A stretch of 64,000 bases of DNA from Heligmosomoides polygyrus polygyrus (GCA_947396885.1 OX377202.1:7440001-7504000), one strand, 5' to 3'; counted from the stretch's first letter, positions 48,121 through 59,431 are shown. Numbers and translations: made by a program. The notes: generated by a model not told the origin, from the sequence alone.

Positions 48121-48781
48121 TTCGAAAATCTCAAGCTATTAAAGAAACCGGGAGTCAGAACGCTGTCCGCAACGATTAGGTGGGGTGCGGCTTCCTGATA
48201 AGTTGCCTAGAAGTTTCCGCGCTCTATTGCCAGCTCGCGCTTCGCCGCAAGTTAGTGATGGAGCGCAGAAACTCCCGAACGTAGGCTCAAAAACCTCGTG
48301 GCGCCGTCTACTTATTATTCATTTTTTAGTTTATTTGTACCATTTTTTCTTCGGTGAAATCCTAGTTGGTGGTGGCCACTCCTAAACGATTCCATAAGAA
48401 CCGAATGTGTTCAGCTCTGAAATGTATTGAACTCACTCATTCCATGGTATACAACTACAGTAACGTAATCAAAATAAACAACACAGAGAACATGAGAAGG
48501 CGCGGAGGTTATCACCTTGTAGGACAGCACTACACAGCGTTTTATGTTGTACGAAATTGAGATTTTTATATGCAGCACCGGTGTGTTCTACCCCTGTGGT
48601 GAACTGAGCTGGGTAATTCCTGACGTAATTAGACTCAAATCTGCATTCCTACCAAACCAAATATCCACTGAGTAGAAGATCAGAACGTTAGGTTGGTTGT
48701 TGACCTATTTTTCCTTCACTTTACTGATGTTGTCTTTTTTATTTGCTAGGAGATGATCTAGTAGGGGCTCCTCCCTTACTA
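48121..48781. other. Unassigned stretch
   Basis: 48555-48640 (GCAGCACCGGTGTGTTCTAC, CCCTGTGGTGAACTGAGCTG) recurs at 59322-59400. Otherwise nothing recognised. Confidence 0.45.
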
Positions 48782-48921
48782 GGGGCCGGATTCATCAACA
48801 ATTAAACCCGTGGATATGTGGGGTATAAGGGGTAGAGATAAGGTAAGAGTCAGAGACGCAGGCTTCATCGTGGGTATATCTACCCCCTATGCCCGCGGTT
48901 AATCGTTGATGAATCCTGCCC
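48782..48921. mobile_element. Palindromic MITE, GATTCAYCAAC family, copy 2
   Basis: Ends GGGGCCGGATTCATCAACAA and GTTGATGAATCCTGCCC, TA on each side (48780-48781, 48922-48923). 140 bp, interior GGGGTATAAGGGGTAGAGAT facing ATATCTACCCCCTATGCCC. Confidence 0.88.
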
Positions 48922-49032
48922 TAGATTTGAAGAGAACCGTTTGCACCGAGAATGGTCTTTTTTTGGGTTCCCTTCTCCCAACTAGGAACTCGGAAACTGA
49001 GTCTATCTGGGCAACTAGCTTGGCGTAGTTTA

Positions 49033-49170
49033 CTTATCTCTAAACAAGTGCTCCGTCATGCCTATCGGCGTGCCTGTCCTTGCGCGCTTCGCGCGATGTT
49101 GCAGTACCACTAAGCTAGGGACAATCACATCAAGTTAGCTGCTCTACTTGTACAGCTACTTTCCTTAACT
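49033..49170. repeat. Dispersed repeat AAGTGCTCCGNCAYGCC, copy 1
   Basis: Contains CGGCGTGCCT, TTGCGCGCTTCGCGC and AGCTGCTCTACTTGTACAGC; co-linear with 62248-62372. Confidence 0.75.
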
Positions 49171-49189
49171 AGGAGTACAAAAGGCTCGC

Positions 49190-49870
49190 AGTACGTGCAG
49201 TAATAGTACGATAGGGCGATCTATTGGTTCCTCACTACTGGTTCTCCCTTAGTGAAACGCCCCCCCCCCCCATTACTGGTACTGGTCCCCCTCAATGATA
49301 ACACCTAGCGGACACCGTCTTCGATCCACCTTCTGAATCCCCAGGCGTATTAGACAACGTCTTTGGCACGTCTTCTGAGTCCCAGGCACGTCATGCGACG
49401 TACTCCGCACGTCTTCCGAATCCCCTGGCACGTAGAAGACGTCCAAGTATTTTCCGCTATTTTCGCAACCCGTAATTTGGTCAATATCGATTGATGCCGA
49501 TCGATATTTCAAATTCAAAGTGCAGATTCGTGTTGAGCGAGCTCGACTACCCCAGGGGTAAAGTTTCGGACCGCCTGGACGACATCCACAAAAAATCGAT
49601 AGTTTGATCAATATCGATTAATGGCGACCGATACCTCAAAAACGAATTTCAGATTCGTGTTCAGCGACCACGATTACCCAGGGCTGAAGTTTTCAGGCAG
49701 GGAAAAGACGTCTGGGTATTTTTCGCTATTTTCGTGTCGTAATTTTCCCCCCATTTTCCCCCTATGTTCCGTCCGAATTTCCACCCTATTTTATAATTTC
49801 TGCGTCGGCGCCGATCGATAGTATGACTCATCGCTTAGCGCGTTATTATAGAGTATGATGTTACCCATTT
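49190..49870. repeat. Large dispersed repeat with minisatellite and ATCGAT segments
   Basis: Begins with CTCACTACTGGTTCTCCC-type sequence and a 10-base poly-C, then a ~40-bp CACGTCTTCTGAGTCCCAGG minisatellite (49320-49440), then AATATCGATTRATGSCGA / GTGTTCAGCGACC segments, ending CTCATCGCTTAGCGCGTTAT. Same order in 62560-63360. Confidence 0.75.
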
Positions 49871-50382
49871 ATTGTGTTTCGTTATGTCGGGGAATCGTTT
49901 ACGAACGGCCATCACCAACTAGGATTTTAAACTGGACATTTTTCGATCTAACCCGAAAGATACTTTGTGACAGGGGCAAAATATTCTTTTGTTTTAGGAT
50001 AATTTGTTTGTTTTCTGTTAATTTGTGAAAAACGGTACTTAGTAAACTGGTGTTCATATTGAGTTTGCACATGCTCCTAGAACAATCACTCAAAAATGGG
50101 CAAGGGAAGAACCTCCGGGGTCTAGCTGAACTATCGGATCCTTTAACAATTAATGTTGTTTTCTCATATTCTTCAATGTAAATATTTATATTAGCAAGAA
50201 ACACTGACCTGTGATACATTGATCATTTTGTTGGATGTCTTTTTGCCAACTTTCGGTAAGTCGAAAGAATAACAAGGTTATCACTACATGCATTTCGAAG
50301 TATAAAGTAAAGAGCGACGTAGGCCTTCTGAGTATTTTTTTCATCATGTCTCGAAAAATCAAGTTTTGAATCTACGAAAACA
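49871..50382. other. Unassigned stretch
   Basis: AT-rich; a minus-strand frame at 49899-50219 has no recognisable product. Confidence 0.35.
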
Positions 50383-50390
50383 GCAAGGTC

Positions 50391-50608
50391 GGCACAATGC
50401 TACTATGAGGGGGGGGGGGCAGCCCACATTTGAACGAGTTTTTACCCTTCAACCTAGGCCCCTCTCGCTGCAACTTGCATTACACGTATGTACGCTTCAG
50501 TTTGCGTTCAACATGGGAAATTCCGCATCACCATATCCGACTGCTACGCTCAAGGAGGTCGAAGAAGCCCATGGGCTCCCCCCCCCCCCCCCGTGGTATC
50601 ATTGCGCC
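50391..50608. mobile_element. hAT-like MITE D with poly-G in its ends
   Basis: 218 bp. GGCACAATGCTACTATGA then 11 G (50409-50419); right end is 15 C (50578-50592) then GTGGTATCATTGCGCC. Perfect 8-bp duplication GCAAGGTC (50383-50390, 50609-50616). Confidence 0.92.
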
Positions 50609-50803
50609 GCAAGGTCTTTATCACCAGTAAGTTTCAGTTTCAAAAGCTATCGACAAGTTATCTTCAAAAAATAGGAGAAGTTTTGCTACAATCTCATGCG
50701 ATCGCTGCAATGCAATCACGGGAGTGCTCAGCTCGCTTCACTCAACGAAAAGTGGTTGCTGACGGTTGAATTGGAATTTTTTGATTTTCTTGAATGTCTT
50801 TTC

Positions 50804-51549
50804 GGTACTATTGTACTTTTGGTACCCCACTTAATCCTGTTCAAAATAGGTCTACTGGGGGTAATCTGTAATGGGAAGAACGAATATCATAGTCGTTTTT
50901 TGCGGAAATGCCTTATAGGTCCGTTATATTAAGTTCGAATTGCCCAAGGCCTTCCGAAATAGCGCGCGCTTGTAGGAGACGCGGAGACTTCGCCTCCTGT
51001 CGATGCGCACTATCTCGCCATCTCCAGTCTGCAGCAGAGGTTAGCCAGGGCATAAGCCTTGAAATCTCGAAGAGTCTTGAAAACCCTGTTGTGTGCTCTC
51101 CGCTCGCGCGGAGGGCACAGAATTGGGCAGGGGAAGGGACTCCGGAATGTGGGCCCACTAACGCACCCGTGCTAAAATTGCCTTCATCCTGTTGTCATTG
51201 CCATTGCTATTGCTAAATTGCTATTATGGAACAAATAAGACGCGGATCTGTAATCAAAAGGGCGAAATAAGGCTGCACTTGCATTCGCTGTGTGTAGCTA
51301 GCCTGCGCGCTGACCCCCCCCCCCCCCCGGAGACGGTCGCGAGTGCGTGCTGGTAGGAGGCAACATCTCTGCGTCTCTTACCAGCGCGCGCTATTTCGCA
51401 AGGCTTGAGGCAATTTTAACTTAATATTACGGGCTTATAAGACGTTTCCGCAGAAAACGACTGTGATATTCGTTCCTCCCATGGCAGATTACCCCAAGTA
51501 GACCTATTTTGAACAGGATTAAGTGGGGTACCAAAAGTACAATAGTACC
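50804..51549. mobile_element. hAT-like MITE E
   Basis: 746 bp. Ends GGTACTATTGTACTTTTGGT mirrored over more than 130 bp, perfect 8-bp duplication GTCTTTTC (50796-50803, 51550-51557). Related to MITE B by its first 16 bases. Interior holds GC-rich segments (GGAAGGGACTCCGGAATGTG as in element A) and a 14-base poly-C near 51307. Confidence 0.92.
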
Positions 51550-51557
51550 GTCTTTTC

Positions 51558-51954
51558 GAGCATTTGGATCTTTTTCGTAGAAACGCTCCGAAAAAACTAT
51601 GGCGTAGGAGTGCGAAGAATTTCAGAAATTGCAGAAAAATCAGGATCACATCATAATAACCACGTCTTTGAATCGCTTCCAAGGCGCCGCAGCGATCGCC
51701 TCAAACTCTTTCGACCTGAGACTCATCTTTTCGCTGCCTTTGAAGGTTTAGTAGTGTGTCGTTATCACTGAATTTGCCTGACTTCTTTAGTCTCGTTCGG
51801 TGCAGGTGTTCGTTGCGAGACCGCACGGCTGCTGCTTCTCTGGGAAGCTCAATTCAGCGAGTGGACGTGAATGAATCACTACAACTGAGCTTGGTTCAAG
51901 AAGTAGACATGTTAAACTCGCTATGGAGGAGAATTCGGCGGATTGAAGAGACAA
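51558..51954. other. Unassigned stretch, weakly coding-like
   Basis: A frame within 51756-51960 (ESLQLSLVQEVDMLNSLWRR) looks protein-like but has no domain, splice support or neighbour exons. Left as a hypothesis. Confidence 0.25.
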
Positions 51955-52116
51955 TTATAAACGGCGGATATCAGGACCGGCTCACCGTAACCGCAGTGCG
52001 GGTCGCGCCGGGACTTTGCTGTCTGCGCCCTCCTAGCTCAGAGATCGCGCGTCCGCGTCCACGCTGCGACGTCCGATCGATGTCTTGTGCGCCCGCGATG
52101 GCACCGCGTATAAGTG

Positions 52117-52190
52117 GGTCGTGGCGTAGTAGGTAGAGGGTTTCCTTCATGCGAGGGATGTCGGGGGTTCGGTTCCCGGGCGCCGCGACG
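52117..52190 (+). pseudogene. tRNA-like sequence inside the TTATAAACGG element
   Basis: A box TGGCGTAGTAGGTAGAGG, B box GGTTCGGTTCC, followed by GTTTTT (a Pol III-type terminator). The acceptor stem pairs only partly (GTCG with CGAC) and the anticodon arm is irregular, so it is a relic or SINE head rather than a tRNA gene. Confidence 0.5.
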
Positions 52191-52282
52191 TTTTTGCACT
52201 TCAGCTGAGTATCTGAGATCTGGGAGGTTTCGACGTCTACACGACGTTGCGCGTTTTTTGCGCATTGTTTCAGCCGTATGCG

Positions 52283-52640
52283 CTTCGCCGCTCGAAGAGC
52301 GCAGAATCCAGATGCGGACTCCCCCTGAGCGAAGAAAGCAGTCTCCGTACGAGCAGCTTGTATGACACACACCCTGGAGTCCCTTCCCTAGCCTGGCTCT
52401 GCGCTCGAAGAGCGCAGAACCCAGCTGCGAACTCCCCCTGAGCGAAGAAAGCAGTCTCCATACGAGCAGCTTCTATGGCACACACCCTGGAGTCCCTTCC
52501 CTAGTCTGGCTCTGCGCTCGAAGAGCGCAGAACCCAGCTGCGAACTCCCCCTGAGCGAAGAAAACAGTCTCCATACGAGCAGCTTCTATGGCACACACCC
52601 TGGAGTCCCTTCCCTAGCCTGGCTCTGCGATTGCACACGT
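52283..52640 (+). repeat. 113-bp tandem repeat, about three copies
   Basis: CTCGAAGAGCGCAGAA recurs at 52291, 52404 and 52517, and ACCCTGGAGTCCCTTCCCTA at 52371, 52484 and 52597; spacing is 113 in every case. The CCTGGAGTCCCTTCCC block resembles the palindrome in element A. Confidence 0.93.
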
Positions 52641-52699
52641 CACGTCTCACACGACGCCTAAGGTTACGGTGAGCCGGTCCTGATATCCGCCGTTTATAA

Positions 52700-53056
52700 T
52701 CCTGTGAGAGGCGCACCCACTGTTTACTGGAATTTTCTTTCACGGGAGGCCCGTCTGCGTTCTTTTAGCATGATGTGTTCGTTCAATGATAAGTGATTGT
52801 TGATTATTATGTATGTTATCTTCATTAATGATTTTAGGCCCAAGCTGACAAGGGTTCGACTTCGACAGAATAAGTGGTGAGTCCAATTCCGTTCATTTAC
52901 ATCGAGTCAGTGGTGATTTTCTTGGTTTCTGACAGATGGCGACGGCAATGATTAACAGTGATGACAGACGTGTGAGACCTTTTACGCGGCCGACGTTACT
53001 GCTAATTACGAAAAGTAGTCTAACATTACCCCAACTTGACGACTATTACCCCAAAA
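52700..53056. other. Unassigned stretch
   Basis: A short frame at 52936-53124 has no recognisable product. Confidence 0.35.
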
Positions 53057-53064
53057 AAGGCGAG

Positions 53065-53448
53065 GGATCTATTCTAGTCGAAAGGGGAAGGGAGCACATA
53101 ACTAAACGTTATGTAATCAACTGACTTAAGACTCACCGAGCGGTTTTAAGAGGAACTCAAATGACAAAAATCGCAAAAAAAAATTACATTCGGTTTCAGC
53201 GCTGTTGTAAACAGACAAGTTATGTGCCCCGTCACCATGACAGATCCGGGTTATAACATGTTAGGCAGCTCTCAGCTGTGTTTGAATGTGCTTTATCCGC
53301 CGAGACGTCTTTACAAACGTAGCTATTTGTCTTTTGTTTGTCTGTTTTATGCCCTATTTTGGCCTCTGGAAGCTGCTCCGTGAGTCTCAAGTCAACTGAT
53401 TACATAATTTTTAGTTATGTGCCCCCCCCCCCCGACTAGGGCAAATCC
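53065..53448. mobile_element. hAT-like MITE F (GGATYT-CTAGTC family)
   Basis: 384 bp. Ends GGATCTATTCTAGTCGAAAG and GACTAGGGCAAATCC, homologous inward for about 80 bp (GCACATAACTAAA, GTAATCAACTGACTTAAGAC). Right end holds 12 C. 8-bp duplication AAGGCGAG / AAGACGAG (53057-53064, 53449-53456; one mismatch). Confidence 0.82.
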
Positions 53449-53456
53449 AAGACGAG

Positions 53457-54170
53457 ATCCACGCTCACTGCGATGCACTGCTCCTTTCTCAGCACTTTTT
53501 ATGGAATACAGTATGCCAAAGTAGACGTCAGAGATGATGTGAAGTGTGCGACAACACTAATTTCGTTGATTTGCATACCATTTTGTCTTTTCGAATATTT
53601 GCTTGAGCTAAAGCGAGGTGTTTCAGACACATCGAGTAGCAGCCAATATGAAGCGGATCGCATTTGATTCCGTCAAGCGTTTTAGAAAAGCGAACTGTAG
53701 CATAGGGATTTCGTATAGCTTCAATTCTATCATAAGGTGATCGAAATATCCGACGGCCTCCCGTGATCTCTCGAGGAAGAAGTACGGGTTGTTGTAGGGG
53801 CACCCGCTTCTTGACATATGTAAATATATCTGATGTACTGTGGTAGGATAGAATGTATCGCTGTCCTAGGATTAGGATTGTGCTAGCATATAGAACTCTG
53901 ATAAGAGAAGCTCATGGTCATGAAAGTGACACCCTAGTCGTATCGCACCCGCTTCAGAACATTTGCATTCAATCTCTTTTTCGTGACGTTCTAGAATGTG
54001 CACTGATTTCTTCCACCTCTTTCCATCCTTGAGACAGAGGCTCTGGTTTGTCGATTCATTGAAGATTATCAACTTTTTCTAATGTAGAGTAGTAAAGCTC
54101 TTCTAACAGACCCAAGGTTTCGTATATTTGAACCGCTGCATGTCCAACGGCGAAGCGTTAAGGAGCGTTC
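53457..54170. other. Unassigned stretch
   Basis: Open frames at 53473-53667 and on the minus strand 53528-53817 and 53872-54072 are short and without recognisable product. Confidence 0.35.
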
Positions 54171-54172
54171 TA

Positions 54173-55300
54173 TTAGGTTGTTCGGAAAGTTCTCGCGGTT
54201 TTGAGTGCTTCACTTTGAACTACCATAACTTTCTCAAATCTTACCGAATTTTGTCGAAATAGGCATCGTTCGAATTACCACACTTTGGCCAACGAGCCAC
54301 CGGTCGACTATTTCCATCAGCAAAAAAATTGGGTGGCCGAGATTCGACAAAATCCTCGAAGGCTGTTTTGGCTTGGTCCTGAGTGGTGAAGGCGGTGAAG
54401 GCTTTACCAACAATAAAGTTCTGAAAGTGTTTGAAAAGGTGACAGACGGTTGGAGATAGGTCTGCAGAATTCGATTTGTGAAACGAGTGTGTGTGTGTGT
54501 GCGTGTGGGGGGGGGGGAGGGAGGCGTTATCGTGTAAAAGAATCGGGCCTCTTCTGTTGACCAGTGCTGGCTGAAGTTGACGCAATTTAGATGGTTCGTT
54601 GATTTTGTTACAATAGGACTCTGTTGTAATCGTTTTGGCCTGGTCCCAAAAAATTGTAATGGATCATACCAGCCGCCGACCATCACACAGTGACCATTAC
54701 CTTTTTGCGGTTGAGGTTCGTCTTTAGAAAATGCCTAGGGGGTTCGTCGGCGTCCAACAACTGCCCGGAACGTTTCCTGTTGTCATACAGAATCCGCTTT
54801 TCATCATAAGTGATGATTCGATCCAAAACGGGTCAGTTTTATTGCGTAAAGTAGAGAAGAACACATCTCGAAACCTGACAATTTTTGCCGCTCACTGAAC
54901 TCGTGGGGCTCCCACTTTTCGAGGTTTTTCATCTTCCCAAGGCGTTTCCAAGCATCCGCAGCAGCAGTTTTAGTGATGCCTAGCTCTTCCGCACTCTCGC
55001 GATCTATTTGGGATGGTTCAGCTTCCACGAATTCCTTTAACTCGTCGTCCAGGATTGCCTCCGGTCGATCGCTACGGTGGTCATCTTTGAGGCTGAAATC
55101 TCCGGTCCGAAATTTGCTGAACCACTGGCGCACAGTGCTTTTTCCAACACTATTAGGCTCCCACGCTTGATTGATTTTTCAAGCTGTCTCGGCTGCACAT
55201 TGCCCCAACTTGAAGTCAAAATGAAATATCGTTTGGAACTGCCCCTTCGACATACTTCAATAAGTCCTTCAAGAACAGAAATATAAAAGGAGTGATTAAC
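54173..55300 (-). pseudogene. Mariner element, 5'-truncated and decayed
   Basis: The minus-strand 3' end is TTAGGTTGTTCGGAAAGTTC (TA at 54171-54172); the other end is missing, cut near 55300 by a hAT-like repeat. Reading order on the minus strand: VRQWFSKFRTGDFSLKD (end of the DNA-binding part), then helix-turn-helix-like sequence, then a frameshifted WW motif, LVNRRGPILLHDNA at the second Asp, LSPTVCHLFKHFQNF and FFADGNSRPVARWPKCGNSN at the C-terminus. A (GT)n and poly-G expansion (about 54483-54519) replaces the residues after HDNA, and the third Asp (SPTD in the family) reads SPTV. It resembles the Mos1/SETMAR-type branch. Confidence 0.85.
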
Positions 55301-55307
55301 GTCATGG

Positions 55308-55594
55308 TCACAACCGTAACCTACCGTACTCCAGCGTAAAACGAAAAATGGATGTCATATTCGTGATCAGCACCCAAATAACCCTCCTAGCCGAAGTTCG
55401 GGCGAAATCGGTGATCATGACCTTGGCAGCCTTAGTCACCCATACCTACCGTAAACTACCGTAATCGGCCGTGATTTTGAAAACGGATCTCAAATTCTTG
55501 ATCAGCACCCCAAATAACCCCCCTAGCCGAAGTTTGGGCGAAATTTTTTTCGACCTCTCCTCGATCCTTGGAGTTGTGAAAGTACAATAGTGCC
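55308..55594. mobile_element. hAT-like MITE fragment (B family)
   Basis: Right end AAAGTACAATAGTGCC with two internal GTGATCAGCACCC blocks; left end lost. Confidence 0.65.
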
Positions 55595-55883
55595 CATAAT
55601 TTTTCAATGTACGTTTAGGAACGAGTCGAAGTCTGAAGTTCACGGTTTTGACTGCCTACAACCGGAGGCAACGCCCACAGCCGCGCGATTCAAACCTGGT
55701 ATTTGTTGGCCATGGAGTGCCCATACTACAGGCTCTATACGTTGGAGCCAGACATTAACGACGCTCTATGGGATTTTCTGCCACTCAGAAGTCCGTCCCC
55801 CCTCCCCGACCCTATTTGCGCCGGATAAGCATGCAACTGTCACTAGCTGCAGCGACTGATTAGCAGAGGGAGGCTGCGGGACA
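55595..55883. other. Unassigned stretch
   Basis: AGCCGCGCGATTCAAACCTGG (55678) recalls a tRNA-type B box on the minus strand; nothing firmer. Confidence 0.3.
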
Positions 55884-56288
55884 TTATGTACGAATGGTCG
55901 CCGCGGACGCGGCGAGCGCGGCAGAAGACGTCGCAATTGGGTGACTTCAGCGGCCAGTGGTATCTAGACCTGCATCAAAACGTGCACATCAAGTGTTAGA
56001 AAGTGTATACAAGCTCAGTTTCGCTGCGATAGTGTGTCATATTTTCAGCTTTTCCTGAAGAAGCATCATATAAAATTGAACATTAGAACATTGCTTAGTT
56101 TTATAACTCGAACTCAATTTCTGAACCAGAGCATGTTTCCCAGCAGCTCCTGCAACAGCAGGAAGAGATATCAACACCTCAAACCTAGCGTCTGCAGCAA
56201 GTCATGAGGCACAGCTCCCACGACCGCTGCGGAGCTCATCGCGCACGCGACAGTCGTCGTCGCGGGCGCGGCGACCATTCGTACATAA
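55884..56288. mobile_element. 405-bp inverted-repeat element, TTATGTACGAATGG family
   Basis: Ends TTATGTACGAATGGTCGCCG and CGGCGACCATTCGTACATAA, about 40 bp inverted, non-coding interior. Confidence 0.85.
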
Positions 56289-58035
56289 AGACCGCCCCTC
56301 GCAGAGGGATAGGCAACTGCGTAGTCCCGTAACGATTTCCCTGAATTTAACTTTTAAACTGCGGTGGACAACTCCGACGGGTTTTTTCCGCTTGTAAGTT
56401 TATCAAACACTACGGTTTGCGCCCGTCAGATTTAAGCTTTAATACCAACTCATCCTCTTGTCCGTATTGTTCGAATTTTCGATATTTCACTAGGCTCTGA
56501 TTATTCTGAGAACAGCGGTGCCTGGACGTCTAGTTGATGAAGATACTGCTTCATGGTGACCTGTAATGTATGTGTGAATGCTGTTTTATTTTGCGTCACA
56601 TTTGGCTATTCTAGGTGCTTTATACGACTATATTTTTGTTGCAGTAGCAGTGGGCCACCCCTATACAGAAGGAAGAGCGGGAGTTATAGAACTCATTGAG
56701 GAACTGCTCCGGTACCAGGGCAGAGTTGCCGCCCGTTCTGATTTTGCATGTTCTATCTCTATGAAGAAGCTTCTCATACACCGTGCAGTTAGGAATAATC
56801 CCAGCTGCGCCCATCTGAAATAGAAATGCTCTAAGAGCAACCTTGTCAAATGTGTTGGAGAAGCAAAACTGAGCTGAATCCGTGTTTCCTATAGAACTAC
56901 CGTAAACTAAAGTAGCTACCCTAAAGGGTACCGCACACCTGGGTGTCACAAGGCACAGTAGTGTCATTGGTTCTGATCTAGGCGGTAAGATACTCTGTTT
57001 CAGAAACCAGTTCTTCAAAGTGCTACAACAGGAAAGTCTCGAACTGAAGGAGCCGGCCGTAATGAACCACGGTCGATGACCTGGGAACGGTACCCGTTGA
57101 TGGCAAATCGCCATGACTAGCTGAATGAGTTGTAGTAGCCTCTAGTCTTGTTTGGTTGTCTGTTGTCTGTTTGCTTGCTGTTGATTTTCTCGTAGAAAAA
57201 TATTGTTTTTATTAGGACTCAATTGTTCGTCGAATTCAACATAAAAAGCACAGGAGTTACATTACAAACTCGGCTATAGAAACATCTCGTTAGTGAAAAA
57301 ATAGGCTCTAAAGAACATATTTATACAGTAAATATGCATAAATAATGTGCCACACAAGTGAGTGTTGCGAAGGTTCGAAGAATCATCGGAGCAGCATCGT
57401 GAAGCCTCTGCTACTGATCTTGTCGACGGAAACAGCTTCACCGGCGCGACTTGAAAGTGTAGACCATAGGCGGTGGGCGAATTCGGAGAGGGATGACGGG
57501 TAGGGAGCCCATTCTCTCACGTCGATCGCATTTTTGACCTATATGAGCGTCCCGAAAGCCCGCCTAGAAAGGGCCCAAATGGCCGAATGGTGAGAGGAGG
57601 GCACCCTTGAACGGGCGGTCACGGGATCGACACCCGCGCAGTGAGTCAGCAAAAGACGGTCGGAGGACAATAGACGAGGCGGACCCGAGGAAGTCGATGG
57701 AGCGCAGGAGCCCGAAGGTACGTTCCCAGACAAGGTGAGTGAGGAGGAAGCGGAGGAAAGTACCCAGAGGGGTAGAACAAGGGGGAGGGGAAGTCCCCAG
57801 CAAGTAGAAGAAAGCAAAGGAAGTAGGAGGGAAGGAGCTTTTTGCGGCTCCACGCCGTCACTGAACCCGTAAAGTGACGTGCCCGCGTGCTCCGTAGGTC
57901 ACCTACCCTCCCCCTCCCTCGGCACCTCTCCTTACCACCCCAGAACTCCGGGTCCATAGCACAGAGCTGGCCAGAGCTCGCTCACCTCCTCTACGATCCA
58001 GCCCTAAAGAACTTCTGCCACATTCACATCGTTTT
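56289..58035. other. Unassigned stretch with a possible RT fragment
   Basis: A 164-codon minus frame (57114-56620) includes FSNTFDKVALRAFLFQMGA, which faintly recalls a reverse-transcriptase segment, but the catalytic motif is absent. 57357-57990 is GC-rich with long overlapping frames and no recognised product. Confidence 0.3.
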
Positions 58036-58218
58036 CCACCACTTGGTACTGATCGTTAATGTGGTCTACATGCGAGGAGGAAGCAACACATCAGACCAAT
58101 CAAACCGCATCGAACAGACGTCCTAGCCAAAAGGGACTTGTGTGCGATCGGTGTGCTAACTGGATGTGATTCGCCGACGCTTTTCCACCTCTCCATGTAG
58201 GCCACAGGAATGACTAGC
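58036..58218. mobile_element. Solo ACTAGTCG/GGCCTACATG MITE
   Basis: Ends GGTACTGATCGTTAATGTGG and CCACAGGAATGACTAGCACC with CCAATCA/ACCAATC boxes. Confidence 0.8.
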
Positions 58219-58261
58219 ACCGCAGATTCTCACCAAAGACGCACAATTGGTACGAATTTCA

Positions 58262-58432
58262 CTCTCCTTAGGGATCGTTTAATGTGCACGCGACGCGCGA
58301 TGCGATGTCACGATAAGTTCCCATATTGATCCTTCGCGTCGACCAATCGATATGGGATCTTATCCCCTTAGCTTATCTTACAATTGCATCGCGTCGTGGC
58401 GTGTACACCAAACGATCACTTATGCTTCAGAA
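58262..58432. mobile_element. Inverted-repeat element, GATCGTTTAATGTGCACGCG type
   Basis: AGGGATCGTTTAATGTGCAC at left against GTGTACACCAAACGATCACT at right; interior CCCATATTGATCC facing TCGATATGGGATC. Probably another PIF/Harbinger-like or related MITE. Confidence 0.65.
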
Positions 58433-58439
58433 CACGCTA

Positions 58440-58970
58440 GAGTGCGCTATTTGATCAACAATTTTTCCTTAAAAATAAAAATTTCATACAATTTCAAACA
58501 TTGCGCATGCCCTCGTGGAAGACTTCGCGACACTCTCTTCCTTTGGCACTAAAAAATGGCCACCTTCCCGCTCTTGGGCAGGCTTTAAACCATGTTTTCT
58601 TAAAAAATAAAGCAGTGTGTTCGCATATTGACCAGCTGAACCAAATTTACCTTGAATAAAAAAGCACTCAAACCTTTTTTTACCTTTTTGGAGAGTCTCT
58701 AGTTTAATGTAGAAAAAGTTCATTTCGATTTGGGAGAGTTCGCTTTGATTTGAAAAGTTTTCGGCTAGCTCAGAAGTGTCCAATTTGACATTAGATGCGT
58801 CCAGTTTGATTTGAAAGGTGTCTAATTTGAATTTCAATTTGAAATCAAACTTGTGGAACTTCTATTCGAATGAGGAAGGAGCTAGTTTTGATTTTAAAGA
58901 TGACCAGTTTGATTTCAAAAGCTTTAGGCCTCTTTAGAAGAGTGTCTAGTTTGACTCGAAATAGTAAAAA
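58440..58970. repeat. Dispersed AT-rich fold-back repeat, copy
   Basis: GCATGCCCTCGTGGAAGACT, AATGGCCACCTTCCCGCTCT, GAGAGTCTCTAGTTTAATGT and GTGTCCAATTTGACATTAGA. Only the centre and one arm are well kept; the 117-codon minus frame is repeat-derived. Confidence 0.65.
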
Positions 58971-59068
58971 CTACGTAGGGTGAGAGCAACAGTTTTTGAC
59001 AGCCAAATTTCAGTAACCAATGGCAGAATTGTCAATAGGTTCGCCATGAATATAGAGAGAGAGCTCTG

Positions 59069-59218
59069 CTACTAATAGTTAAAACGGCCTACGTAAGAAA
59101 TGTGAACGCAACCGACCAATCAGGTCACTCCAACTTGGTGTGACCAGACGGTTGGTGCCCTGATATTGGCTAGTCGTCTTCGCCTTCCCGTGTAGGACAC
59201 GCTGACGACCAGCACCAG
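59069..59218. mobile_element. Solo ACTAGTCG/GGCCTACATG MITE, diverged
   Basis: ATAGTTAAAACGGCCTACGT at left, GTGTAGGACACGCTGACGACCAGCACC at right; GACCAATCAGG and TATTGGC boxes. Confidence 0.7.
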
Positions 59219-59387
59219 GAAGCTCCTAGCAGCCGACTTGAAGGGGGGACAGCCCTAACACAACGGATTGTATTGAGGACAGCCCTAATACAACAGTTTG
59301 TATAGTATAAAATTGGAAATTATATGCAGCACTGGTGTGGTCTATCCCTTTGGTGGACTGAACTGGACCATTTCTGATGTATTTGGA

Positions 59388-59431
59388 CATATATCTACCT
59401 TCTAACCAAGGTAGATATATGTCCAGAGTAC
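59388..59431. repeat. Short hairpin
   Basis: GGACATATATCTACCTT and AAGGTAGATATATGTCC enclose the loop CTAACC, a perfect 17-bp stem next to a repeat shared with 48555-48640. Confidence 0.9.

Larger units (their letters stand above)
51955..52699. mobile_element. 745-bp element with TTATAAACGG inverted ends
   Basis: Ends TTATAAACGGCGGATATCAG (about 40 bp inverted, 51955-51995 and 52660-52699). Interior holds a tRNA-like sequence (52124-52190) and a three-copy 113-bp tandem array. No target duplication is clear. Confidence 0.8.

Noticed and set aside
51971..52743. Overlapping ORFs up to 133 codons
   Set aside because: They read through the 113-bp tandem repeat and inverted ends of a mobile element.
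56620..57114. 164-codon minus ORF as a reverse transcriptase
   Set aside because: Only a faint match to one RT segment; no YxDD motif or further RT blocks seen, so not called.
57539..57957. Minus-strand Leu/Ser/Pro-rich ORFs
   Set aside because: Several frames open together in GC-rich DNA, composition bias without domain or splice signals.
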